Shown here: positions 1 through 6,687 of the stretch, piece after piece | How the letters are laid out: each line of letters starts with the position of its first letter | Position numbering within the stretch: the stretch's first letter is position 1 | NCBI GenBank assembly: GCA_038198445.1 | Contig: JBBPZZ010000071.1 | Location: 1 to 14,752 of the forward strand | Source of the DNA: JACDDK01 sp038198445 | GTDB taxonomy: Bacteria > Actinomycetota > Rubrobacteria > Rubrobacterales > Rubrobacteraceae | Length of the DNA: 14,752 bases | Direction of reading: 5' to 3' | The notes under the pieces: generated by a model | The model's database searches: none | Told to the model about the DNA's origin: nothing | What the model saw: the letters and a program-made list of their open reading frames with translations, nothing else | Translations under genes and position numbers: made by a program

Positions 1-221
1 ACGAAGACCCCGTCGAGTGTGAGTCGCTCCACGTCATCTTGGCTCAACGGGTCTCCCGACTGGATAGTGCGGGAAGCGTTTATGGCGCGGCTTTTCGCTG
101 TGTCTTCAATCCCAGAGAGCAAAGCATCTCGCACGAGGAAGAAGATCACGCCGCAGAGCAGCAGGAGTATCGCCCCGATGGCTAATGCGTTGAATATCGT
201 CAGGCGCCACCGGATCGGCAA
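1..221 (-). CDS. Sensor histidine kinase 1, N-terminal part only
   Basis: Partial gene running off the left edge; 73 codons are visible. It opens with a TTG codon at 221-219, three bases after the stop of response regulator 1, with an AAGGA ribosome site inside the end of that gene. The protein starts (M)PIRWRLTIFNALAIGAI, which matches the start of the two complete kinases in this window. One membrane helix spans about residues 8-30, then an extracytoplasmic sensor region begins. The stretch SGDPLSQDDVERLTLDGVF aligns with the sensors of kinases 2 and 3, so this is a paralogue. The HAMP, phosphoacceptor and ATPase parts lie outside the window, so kinase activity is inferred from the family pattern and from the adjacent response regulator. 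Confidence 0.85.
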   Translation of the reverse strand, partial: MPIRWRLTIFNALAIGAILLLLCGVIFFLVRDALLSGIEDTAKSRAINASRTIQSGDPLSQDDVERLTLDGVF

Positions 222-224
222 GGT

Positions 225-902
225 TTATCCTTCTCTCAGCGCGTAGCCTGTTCCCCGGATGGTCCGGATCATCTTCGGCTCTCCCGGAGCGTCCACCTTC
301 TTCCTGAGGTAGCCTACGTACACGTCCACCACATTCGTGGCGATCCCATTCTCCTGGTCCCACACCCTGCTGAGGAGGAAGTCCCTGCTGAGCACCCGGC
401 GGGGATTCTTCGCCATAAACTCCAGCAGGTCGTACTCGCGGGCGGTGAGGTCTACGCAACGGTCTCTCCGCCATACCTCATGTGTCGCGGTGTTTACTTC
501 GAGGTCTCCGATGCGCAGTACCTCTTCGCCGTCGGTGCGCCTTATGAGAGCCCGGATGCGGGCCAAAAGCTCCTCGATGTCGAATGGTTTGGTCAGATAG
601 TCGTCGGCGCCATGGTCCAGGCTGTGGACCTTGTCCAGCGTGGTATCGCGGGCGGTGAGCATAATCACCGGCACCCGGTTGCCGGAGTGACGGATACGAC
701 TCAATACCCCTACACCGTCGAGCTTCGGCAGCATGATGTCCAGGATGACGAGCTCGGGGCGGAACTTCTCGACCTCCTCCAGGCCCGATAGGCCGTCGTA
801 GGCGCACCGAACCGTCAGGTTTAGCCGCTCGAGCTCCGGCTGAACGAAGCTCGCTATGGAGCGATCATCCTCGATGAGGAGCACTCTTGTTCCAGGTTTC
901 AT
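225..902 (-). CDS. OmpR/PhoB-family response regulator 1
   Basis: A 225-residue DNA-binding response regulator. The receiver domain (about 5-118) shows the acidic pair D12-D13, phosphoacceptor D55 in LVILDIMLPKLDG, T83 and K105 (YLTKPF). A winged-helix effector domain follows (about 127-223), with the transactivation loop and recognition helix around 189-204 (TNVVDVYVGYLRKK). The ATG is preceded by GAGAGGTGATC at good spacing. The kinase gene follows directly, so the two form a pair. Upstream on the same strand, 185 bases separate it from the 116-residue gene. That gap lacks the TCTNA repeat seen before the other operons here, so it may be transcribed from the ABC-2 operon or from an unrecognised promoter. 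It is paralogous to regulators 2 and 3. Confidence 0.95.
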   Translation of the reverse strand: MKPGTRVLLIEDDRSIASFVQPELERLNLTVRCAYDGLSGLEEVEKFRPELVILDIMLPKLDGVGVLSRIRHSGNRVPVIMLTARDTTLDKVHSLDHGADDYLTKPFDIEELLARIRALIRRTDGEEVLRIGDLEVNTATHEVWRRDRCVDLTAREYDLLEFMAKNPRRVLSRDFLLSRVWDQENGIATNVVDVYVGYLRKKVDAPGEPKMIRTIRGTGYALREG

Positions 903-1087
903 CGTCGATCACCTCTCAAACACGGATTCTACTTCCCGAGCGTTCTCCGGGATAGCCTGGGACGCGCATCTCTCCCGGCTACCCGCCTTCCCCTGCTTCG
1001 TAGGGAGATCCAGGCACCGCGACCCGACCACTCGCGAGACCGAGTATTGCCTAACAGCGGAAGTGGCGGCCTATCGAACAGGGAATC

Positions 1088-1438
1088 CTACGAACGCCTC
1101 ACTTCAATCATGTCCTTGAGTTTCTTCCAGTCGATGGTCTGAACGCCGCTCCTGAAACGCATCTCCAGACCACCGCGCGTCAGACGTAGGTCCCCACGCC
1201 CCCGGTTCATCCATTCCTTGCTGAGGGCGCCTTGCGCGAGCACCTTCCTCCGGGCCTGTCGCCAGCCAGAGTAACGGAGGTTCTGCTCCAGATTGCGGTA
1301 CTGGTAGATCCAGCACGCATCCGAGACGGCATCGTACCGGGCGCGGCGATCATCCTCGTTCCAGTAGATGGTGTCGTCATTACGCCCGAGAATTTCCTCG
1401 ATGCCACCGCTCTTGCGATTTCTGATCGTCAGTCCCAT
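1088..1438 (-). CDS. Hypothetical 116-residue soluble protein
   Basis: I do not recognise this family. The product is rich in Arg, Asp, Glu, Trp and Tyr, has no signal peptide and no membrane helix, and is probably cytoplasmic. Notable stretches are IYWNEDDRRARYDAV, CWIYQYRNLEQNLRY and, near the C-terminus, TIDWKKLKDMIEVRRS. The ATG at 1438 has the ribosome site GAGGAG about nine bases upstream, and this site lies just after the stop of the preceding 58-residue gene, so translation is likely coupled. It is the last gene of the ABC-2 operon before the 185-base gap ahead of response regulator 1. The position suggests an accessory role for the transporter or its regulation, but nothing in the sequence proves this. 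The coding call rests on the ribosome site, uninterrupted length and tight packing. Confidence 0.7.
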   Translation of the reverse strand: MGLTIRNRKSGGIEEILGRNDDTIYWNEDDRRARYDAVSDACWIYQYRNLEQNLRYSGWRQARRKVLAQGALSKEWMNRGRGDLRLTRGGLEMRFRSGVQTIDWKKLKDMIEVRRS

Positions 1439-1452
1439 ATCTTTCTACTCCT

Positions 1453-1629
1453 CTAGCTCGTATGCATTTGTCCTCGATAGATTGTCGCCGTTAGAGATAA
1501 GAGGAGGATGAGAATCGGATAAAGGCTCAGAAGGTATGTAAATCCATTTCTTCTCCTGGTAATGTAAATTCTCTTGTCTGTGTCTCGCAACCGAAGAGTA
1601 AGCACAATCTTCGTCACTGGCGGTGCCAT
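1453..1629 (-). CDS. Small single-span membrane protein (58 residues)
   Basis: A short gene between the ABC-2 permease and the 116-residue gene. The ATG at 1629 is preceded by AAGAGG with six bases of spacing, and it begins 35 bases after the permease stop. A longer in-frame start at 1725 would overlap the permease by about 60 bases and is less convincing. The product has a basic N-terminal half (about 1-29, including DTDKRIYITRRRNG) and one hydrophobic helix at about 30-51, ending in a short polar tail. This resembles a small accessory subunit of a membrane transporter, but I know no family for it. The local sequence is unusually AT-rich for this window. Confidence is moderate because the gene is short. 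Confidence 0.6.
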   Translation of the reverse strand: MAPPVTKIVLTLRLRDTDKRIYITRRRNGFTYLLSLYPILILLLSLTATIYRGQMHTS

Positions 1630-1664
1630 TTTCGGCCTCTTGACTAGCCTGTGAGCAGGTGTGT

Positions 1665-3143
1665 CTACCTCGAGACGGAGGTCCACTCGACTTCCCTCCT
1701 CCGCCTCGACATCAACCCCAACCACACTGCTGTTAAGGCGGTTGGCGTGCTGATCGCTAGCGGCAGAATACCGCCTGGATTAAGCCTGGTGAACGGCTTG
1801 ACCGTCAAGTGAATCGCCGAACTAGATACTGGTTGAGTCGTCGACGTCGAGCCGCCGGGTTTGTTGGTCACCACCAGATAGATAAGGTAGTTGCCTTTCA
1901 GGATCGATTCTATGGTCCAGGTCAGCTCGGATGTTTGCCCAGGCTTGAGTGAGTTTATGGACTGTGTACGTTTCGGGGACCAGTCCTCCGGATCAACCGG
2001 TTGGCCGCTACCAAGGTTGATTATGTTCATGGCAACCACCAGGGGACCAGACTGTTGGCGAGTGTCAGTGTTCTTAACCGGCGTCTTGAAGTCGAACTCG
2101 TCTCCGGTCTTTGTTTTCTCGTAACGCCTGTCGATCGAGATCCGCACCGGCCCTGATAGGTTGCTTTGTTTCGCCGCGTTGTCGAGAGCCAGAGCTTGTG
2201 GGGTGAGAGAGGAGCCGGTCAGCATGAACATAGAGGCAACGAATAGGACGAATATGATCATCAGGGTTAGTGAACGACCTCTGCGAAGAGACCGGAGCCT
2301 CTTCAACCTAGCGCCCAGGTCAAACTGTGCATGCAGACCGAGATGTGAATGCTTCACGGCAAAGAGCAGCCCCAGTACCACTACCATCAGCACCAGTGGC
2401 GACAAGAGCCAGAAACCCTCCGGCCCTGAAGGATTGTTCATCTCAGCAATTGTTCTGTTGTTAATGAGCACTTTCTCTGTAACCTGCAATATCGACTCGA
2501 TCGGGTTGACGCGCTTGAATAGTCGTCCGACGTTCCCTGATTGCCCGCCCTGGGGTAGCTGGGTCTCGACGAGAGACAGAAGAAGGACCACGAGGCTAAC
2601 GGACAAGCTCGACCTGTTGGAGTTGGAGTAGATGCTGACGATGAGACCAAACCCGGCGGAGATAATCACCAGGACGGTACCCAGCACTCCGACCAGGAGC
2701 AGAGCAAGCCAGAAAATCTGAGCATTAGGAGCCAGCAACCCTATGTACACGGCAGAGATAGCCAGGATAAAAGGCCAGGGCGACAGAGCCGCCAGGAACT
2801 TGCCCAGGATGATCTGGCGACGCCCTACCGGCGCCACCAGCAAGCTCTCGAACGTTCCGCTCTCTCGCTCTCCGCTGATCGCATTGGCGCCGATGATCAG
2901 GCTGACAAGCAGTCCAACCGCGATAGTGATCTGTAGGATGAGGTAAACCATCTCTTTGGGAGGCGTCAAACTCAACTCCTGGTTCGTCGCCAGAAGATAG
3001 GACATAAAACTCAGGACGATGCTGAACGGGATGCATAGAGCAGGTATCTTCCCTCCACGCCACAAAGCAGAGAGTTCTTGCGAGGCGACCACGATCCACC
3101 CCGGCGTTGCTCGCCTTACGGATTTGTTCTCGGCAGCCGCCAT
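1665..3143 (-). CDS. ABC-2 type transporter permease with C-terminal beta-rich extracytoplasmic domain
   Basis: A 492-residue membrane protein, the partner of the ATPase encoded three bases upstream. The N-terminal part (about 30-275) has six or so hydrophobic helices and the family motif GERESGTFESLLVAP at 91-105, typical of ABC-2/NosY-like permeases. A further helix lies near 290-310. A polar, non-hydrophobic segment follows (about 320-455) whose pattern, with phrases such as SLKPGQTSELTWTI, looks like an immunoglobulin-like beta sandwich of the CARDB/NEW3 sort. It ends with a last helix near 465-482 and a basic tail. The extra domain is unusual for a plain ABC-2 permease and probably projects outside the membrane. 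The substrate is unknown. A GGAGGG ribosome site lies within the end of the ATPase gene. Confidence 0.88.
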   Translation of the reverse strand: MAAAENKSVRRATPGWIVVASQELSALWRGGKIPALCIPFSIVLSFMSYLLATNQELSLTPPKEMVYLILQITIAVGLLVSLIIGANAISGERESGTFESLLVAPVGRRQIILGKFLAALSPWPFILAISAVYIGLLAPNAQIFWLALLLVGVLGTVLVIISAGFGLIVSIYSNSNRSSLSVSLVVLLLSLVETQLPQGGQSGNVGRLFKRVNPIESILQVTEKVLINNRTIAEMNNPSGPEGFWLLSPLVLMVVVLGLLFAVKHSHLGLHAQFDLGARLKRLRSLRRGRSLTLMIIFVLFVASMFMLTGSSLTPQALALDNAAKQSNLSGPVRISIDRRYEKTKTGDEFDFKTPVKNTDTRQQSGPLVVAMNIINLGSGQPVDPEDWSPKRTQSINSLKPGQTSELTWTIESILKGNYLIYLVVTNKPGGSTSTTQPVSSSAIHLTVKPFTRLNPGGILPLAISTPTALTAVWLGLMSRRRREVEWTSVSR

Positions 3144-3146
3144 TTC

Positions 3147-4154
3147 CTATCCCTCCTCACTAGTCAGCTTGAGGAAGACGTCCTGAAGACTGACGCCCTC
3201 GGCGCTGTAGTTCAGTACCGGTATCTCATCCTCGACCAGAGCCGCCAACAAACTGTTTCTCAAACTCTCTTTCGCCTGACGGTTCTCGACGGGCATCTCT
3301 TCGAGTTCGACATCCAGCCAGCAGAGAGCCTCGCTCGTTCGTTTCTGGAACACTCGCAGAACACCCGGTATGCTCCCGAGCACTTCCTTAGCTTGCGTAA
3401 CGAACTGTCCGGGAATACGGATCTGCACGTTGTTATTCCGGGTCTTCTGCATCACTTCGGCTACCGAATCCGAGGCAACGACCTCTCCCGATCTCAGTAT
3501 GACCACGTCGTCACATATTTCCTCTATCTCGGGGAGAAGGTGGCTGCACAAGATTATGCCCACGCCGTGATCACGAGAGATACTCTTCAACAGCACGAGC
3601 AAATCTTGCTGGCCTTTCGGGTCCAATCCCAGGGTAGGCTCGTCCAGGAACAAGAGTGGCGGCTCGTTGATGAGCGTCCTTGCGATTCCCAGTCTCTGCC
3701 TCATTCCGCGGCTATAGGTCGATACCAGGGTCCTCGCCTTATCCGTTAGACCAACCTCTCTCAAGAGGCTTGCAGCCCGCTTCTTGGCTTCAGACTTTCT
3801 CTGGCCATAGAGCCTACCGAAGTGCGTCAGGTATTCGACACCCGTTACGTTCTCGGGGAAACCATGACTCTCTGGCAGAACGCCTATGACTTCGCGGATC
3901 CTGTCCGGCTCGTTGTGGCTGATGCCGCCAATAGAAAAACTACCCGCGGTCGGCTGCAGAATGGTTGTCAGAATCCGGATAGCGGTAGTCTTCCCAGCGC
4001 CGTTGGGACCGAGGAATCCCATGATCCTGCCGGGTCTTAGCGCGAAGGATAGACTTTTAAGAGCCACCTTGTTGTCATAGGTCTTCTGTAGATTCTCCGC
4101 TACTAACAGATAAGGCGGCCCGTTTGAAGTCTCAAGGTGTTCGCTTCTAACCAT
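3147..4154 (-). CDS. ABC-2 type transporter ATP-binding protein
   Basis: A 335-residue ATPase that energises the permease encoded next. Numbered from the chosen start, Walker A is GPNGAGKTT (49-57), the Q-loop position is occupied by E95 in VLPES, the ABC signature is YSRGMRQR (147-154), Walker B is LLFLDEP (167-173), and the switch histidine is H205. A C-terminal extension of about 90 residues follows, as is usual for drug or lipid exporters of the CcmA/NatA class. The ATG at 4154 was chosen because GGAGAGGG lies about six bases upstream. A longer in-frame ATG at 4235 has no ribosome site, although it falls close to the predicted transcription start, so leaderless initiation there cannot be excluded. 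The gene is first in its operon and sits behind a triple TCTNA repeat. Confidence 0.93.
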   Translation of the reverse strand: MVRSEHLETSNGPPYLLVAENLQKTYDNKVALKSLSFALRPGRIMGFLGPNGAGKTTAIRILTTILQPTAGSFSIGGISHNEPDRIREVIGVLPESHGFPENVTGVEYLTHFGRLYGQRKSEAKKRAASLLREVGLTDKARTLVSTYSRGMRQRLGIARTLINEPPLLFLDEPTLGLDPKGQQDLLVLLKSISRDHGVGIILCSHLLPEIEEICDDVVILRSGEVVASDSVAEVMQKTRNNNVQIRIPGQFVTQAKEVLGSIPGVLRVFQKRTSEALCWLDVELEEMPVENRQAKESLRNSLLAALVEDEIPVLNYSAEGVSLQDVFLKLTSEEG

Positions 4155-4244
4155 CACAACCCTCTCCGTTCGCTTGGGTTCAGCTTCCTGCAGGGCCAAC
4201 CCTTTGAGATATGCTCGATCATTGCTTCGGGGCACATCAAGTAG

Positions 4245-4290
4245 AGTATGAGGGGCGATCCTTAGAGCGGGCTTAGAATGGGATAAGAAT
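4245..4290 (-). promoter_or_regulatory. Promoter A with triple 11-base direct repeat, driving the ABC-2 operon
   Basis: Reading the minus strand, TCTTA (starting 4288), TCTAA (4277) and TCTAA (4266) lie exactly 11 bases apart. A CATACT hexamer starts at 4250, exactly 16 bases after the start of the last copy, and fits a -10 element. The units are visible on the plus strand as atccttagagc, gggcttagaat and gggataagaat. This is the expected shape of an OmpR/PhoB-family operator overlapping the -35 position. A separate TCTCA at 4307 is out of phase (19 bases). Confidence 0.65.
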
Positions 4291-4327
4291 CTTCTGGTAC
4301 TTTGAGAACCTGCGGGGCATCCGGAGC

Positions 4328-4360
4328 TCTAATACTCCTCTCAGGAAAGACCTCTACAAT
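4328..4360 (+). promoter_or_regulatory. Promoter F with 11-base direct repeat, driving response regulator 2
   Basis: TCTAA at 4328-4332 and TCTCA at 4339-4343 are 11 bases apart, and TACAAT at 4355-4360, a good -10 hexamer, starts 16 bases after the second copy. The repeat occupies the -35 position, and no TTGACA-like hexamer is needed. The regulator gene starts about 60 bases beyond the predicted transcription start. This site faces away from promoter A, 38 bases away, and suggests autoregulation of system 2. Confidence 0.62.
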
Positions 4361-4429
4361 CTTTTGGCGCCAGCCGCGACAGGTACCCCGGAGGCCGAAA
4401 AAGTACAATGCTTTTGGAGGAGTAGAGAG

Positions 4430-5107
4430 ATGAAGCCCGGAACGCGCATACTCCTGGTAGAAGACGACCGATTGATCGCGGATTTCATCGTCCCTCAACT
4501 CGAACGTCTCGGCCTCCACGTGCGTTGCGCTTATGACGGCTCCTCCGGTCTCGAAGAGATACAGAGGTTCGAGCCCGATCTCGTCATCCTGGATATCATG
4601 CTGCCAAAGTTAGACGGGGTCGGTGTGTTGAAAAGGCTTAGACGGGAGAGAAGCCAGATGCCGGTTATAATGCTCACAGCCCGAGACGCCACTATAGATA
4701 AGGTTCACAGCCTCGACCACGGCGCCGACGACTATCTGACAAAGCCGTTCGAGATGGATGAGCTTTTGGCCCGTATCCGGGCCCTCCTGAGGCGCGCGGA
4801 AGGCGAAGAGATACTGAGGGTCGCGGACCTGAAGGTGAATACCGCCACCCACGAGGTCCGACGCGGGAAGCGAGAGATAGACCTTACAGCTCGGGAATAC
4901 GATCTCCTGGAGTTCATGGCACGCCACCCCCGCCGAGTTCTCTCGCGGGAGTTCCTCCTTAGCAGGGTATGGGACCAGGAGTTCCGCGTCACCACCAACG
5001 TCGTGGAGGTGTACATCGCCTACCTCAGGAAGAAGGTAGACGCCCCCGGAGAGCAGACCCTAATACGCACGGTCAGGGGCGCGGGATACACCTTGAAGGG
5101 AGCGTAG
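4430..5107 (+). CDS. OmpR/PhoB-family response regulator 2
   Basis: A 225-residue response regulator. The ATG at 4430 follows GGAGGAG with seven bases of spacing and gives the same N-terminus (MKPGTR) and length as regulator 1; a longer in-frame start at 4364 lacks such support. The receiver domain carries D12-D13, D55 in LVILDIMLPKLDG, T83 and K105. The winged-helix domain has the recognition helix TNVVEVYIAYLRKK at about 189-202. The kinase gene begins one base after the stop codon, so the two are co-transcribed and probably translationally coupled. The promoter carries a repeat suited to this family, which fits positive autoregulation. Target genes are unknown; the divergent ABC-2 operon and the downstream PepSY gene share the same repeat. 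Confidence 0.96.
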   Translation: MKPGTRILLVEDDRLIADFIVPQLERLGLHVRCAYDGSSGLEEIQRFEPDLVILDIMLPKLDGVGVLKRLRRERSQMPVIMLTARDATIDKVHSLDHGADDYLTKPFEMDELLARIRALLRRAEGEEILRVADLKVNTATHEVRRGKREIDLTAREYDLLEFMARHPRRVLSREFLLSRVWDQEFRVTTNVVEVYIAYLRKKVDAPGEQTLIRTVRGAGYTLKGA

Positions 5108-5108
5108 A

Positions 5109-6518
5109 ATGTCTTTGCCGATTCGATGGCGCCTGACGCTCTACATTGCCCTGGTGATCGGCGCGATACTGCTCTTGTTGGGTTTTGTACTCTACTTCCT
5201 CAACAGGAGCGCGCTGTACGGCGGGGTCGAGAACACCGCGAAAAGCCGCGCTGGTTCGGCCGCCCAGACCATCGAGTCCGGAGAAGGCTTGAGCGACGCC
5301 TATGTCGAGCAGCTCACCCTCGACGGGGTCGTGGTGATCGTCCGGGACAAGGGGGGCGGGATCTTACGGAGAGTGAATCTCCGAGCGAGGAGTAAGGTCA
5401 ATGACGACGTGTGGCGGCAAGCGATTAGCTCCGGAGAGTCCGCCTCCGGGACAGCGGTGCTCTCGGATGACGATCCCTACTATGTCTATGCCGTACCGGT
5501 AACCTCACCGGGAAGTAGTTCTGCGCGGGTGGTCGAAGCGGCCAAGCCTTACGAGCCGGTCCAGAATACCGTCGAAGTATTCGGAACCGTGCTGATAATC
5601 GGCATCGGCGCGGCCTTTCTCCTGTCCATCGGTGGAGCTTACTTCTTGGCGGGAGCGGCTCTAAGGCCTGTTGGCGCCGTGACGGACGCCGCCAGGGAGA
5701 TGGGCGAAGACGACCTCTCAGAGCGTCTGCCGGTGGCGAACCCCAAGGACGAGATCGGCCGCCTAGCCACCACGATAAACGGTCTTCTCTCGCGTCTGGA
5801 AGCCGCCTTCATCCGCAGGGAGGAGGCTCTCGAACGCCAACGGCGCTTCGCCGCCGATGCTAGCCACGAGCTACGCACACCGCTCACCACTATAAGCGGC
5901 CACGCCGAGATGCTAGACGAGTGGGCGCTCGAAGAGGACCCGGAGCGGGCACGTAGGAGTGTTGGCGCCATCCGGCGGGAAGCCCGGAGGATGAGGACTC
6001 TCGCCGAGTCACTCCTGTCCCTCACCCGTGGAGACGAAGGAGCAAATCTGGAGATTAGTCAACATGACTTGAACCTCGTAGTCGAAGAAGCGGCGCAGGC
6101 TGCCCGCATTGCCGCCGACGGGAAGGTATCAGTCGAGTATGTTGGTTCAAAGCGCGAATTCAAGGCCACCTTCGCTAGAAGCCGGGTACAGCAGATCGTC
6201 TCCGTACTTCTGGACAATGCCGTGAAGTACACGCCCGAGGGCGGGAACGTCACCATCAGGTTCCGGGAGGAGGACGGTTGGGCCGCGCTAGAGGTCTCGG
6301 ACACCGGCATCGGTATCCCGGAAGGCGAACTGCCCCTGATCTTCGAGCGCTTCTACCGCGCTAAGGACTCCCACACGGTGAATGGCGTAGGCCTGGGACT
6401 CTCAATAGCCCGCCAGATCGCCGAATCTCACGGCGGCGAGATAAGGGCTGTGAGTCAGGTCGGCGAGGGCTCGACGTTCACGCTTCTACTCCCGCTGAGG
6501 CCGCAACTCCGCCTCTGA
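5109..6518 (+). CDS. Sensor histidine kinase 2 (HAMP, HisKA, HATPase)
   Basis: A 469-residue membrane kinase, partner of regulator 2. Membrane helix 1 is at about 10-31, an extracytoplasmic sensor at about 33-155, helix 2 at about 157-182, a HAMP linker at about 183-236, then the dimerisation and phosphoacceptor helix with H253 in DASHELRTPLTTI. The ATP-binding domain shows the N box with N370 in LLDNAVKYTPEGG, the G1 box D398-TGIGI, an F box FERFYRA and the G2 box GVGLGLSIARQI. All key residues are present. The start follows GGGAG in the end of the regulator gene; an in-frame TTG two codons later would give the MPIRW start seen in the paralogues. The sensor shares SGE-x-LS and VEQLTLDGVVVI with kinases 1 and 3, so related stimuli are plausible. 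Confidence 0.96.
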   Translation: MSLPIRWRLTLYIALVIGAILLLLGFVLYFLNRSALYGGVENTAKSRAGSAAQTIESGEGLSDAYVEQLTLDGVVVIVRDKGGGILRRVNLRARSKVNDDVWRQAISSGESASGTAVLSDDDPYYVYAVPVTSPGSSSARVVEAAKPYEPVQNTVEVFGTVLIIGIGAAFLLSIGGAYFLAGAALRPVGAVTDAAREMGEDDLSERLPVANPKDEIGRLATTINGLLSRLEAAFIRREEALERQRRFAADASHELRTPLTTISGHAEMLDEWALEEDPERARRSVGAIRREARRMRTLAESLLSLTRGDEGANLEISQHDLNLVVEEAAQAARIAADGKVSVEYVGSKREFKATFARSRVQQIVSVLLDNAVKYTPEGGNVTIRFREEDGWAALEVSDTGIGIPEGELPLIFERFYRAKDSHTVNGVGLGLSIARQIAESHGGEIRAVSQVGEGSTFTLLLPLRPQLRL

Positions 6519-6543
6519 AAGTTTCATCAGGCCAATCTCCAGA

Positions 6544-6589
6544 GCGGCCTTCCGACCTTCTTGTCCGGCACAAGAATTGTCGGAGCCGC
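6544..6589. terminator. Nested hairpin after kinase 2, possible terminator
   Basis: GCGGC (6544-6548) and TCCGAC (6551-6556) pair with GTCGGA (6579-6584) and GCCGC (6585-6589). An inner stem, CTTGT (6560-6564) with ACAAG (6570-6574), closes on a five-base loop. No T-run follows on the plus strand, so it is not a classical intrinsic terminator. It lies between the kinase stop and the next promoter, where transcript ending or processing would make sense. Confidence 0.45.
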
Positions 6590-6621
6590 CATTCTCAGTA
6601 GGTCCCGCGATCTAATCCAGT

Positions 6622-6654
6622 TCTCAGCTGGTTCTCAGATAAGCCTGCGATACT
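6622..6654 (+). promoter_or_regulatory. Promoter B with 11-base direct repeat, driving the PepSY gene
   Basis: GTTCTCAG occurs twice, at 6620-6627 and 6631-6638, giving TCTCA cores at 6622 and 6633, exactly 11 bases apart. GATACT at 6649-6654 starts 16 bases after the second core and fits a -10 element. The gene starts about 27 bases beyond the predicted transcription start. This is the cleanest repeat of the set. Confidence 0.68.
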
Positions 6655-6687
6655 TCGAGTAAGCAACCGAGTAAAGGAGGTGAAGAA

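Noticed and set aside
903..1087. Short palindrome CTCGCGAG (1031-1038) and an imperfect hairpin near 935-951 before response regulator 1
   Set aside because: Both are short, with no T-run or repeat partner elsewhere in the window; common by chance in GC-rich DNA.
1630..1725. Longer start (ATG at 1725) for the small membrane protein, overlapping the permease
   Set aside because: The overlap of about 60 bases with the permease and the lack of a clear ribosome site make it less likely than the start at 1629, which has AAGAGG six bases upstream.
3078..3749. Open frame on the plus strand (223 codons) opposite the ABC-2 ATPase
   Set aside because: Antisense shadow of a gene with complete ABC motifs; no ribosome site or recognisable product.
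4155..4235. Longer start (ATG at 4235) for the ABC-2 ATPase, adding 27 residues
   Set aside because: It has no ribosome site, and the added residues precede the normal start of the fold. The ATG at 4154 has GGAGAGGG at good spacing. A leaderless start at 4235 remains a minor possibility because the predicted transcription start is only a few bases away.
4404..4409. Second TACAAT hexamer close to response regulator 2
   Set aside because: No repeat or -35 at proper distance, and it would leave almost no leader before the ribosome site; the copy at 4355 fits the shared pattern exactly.
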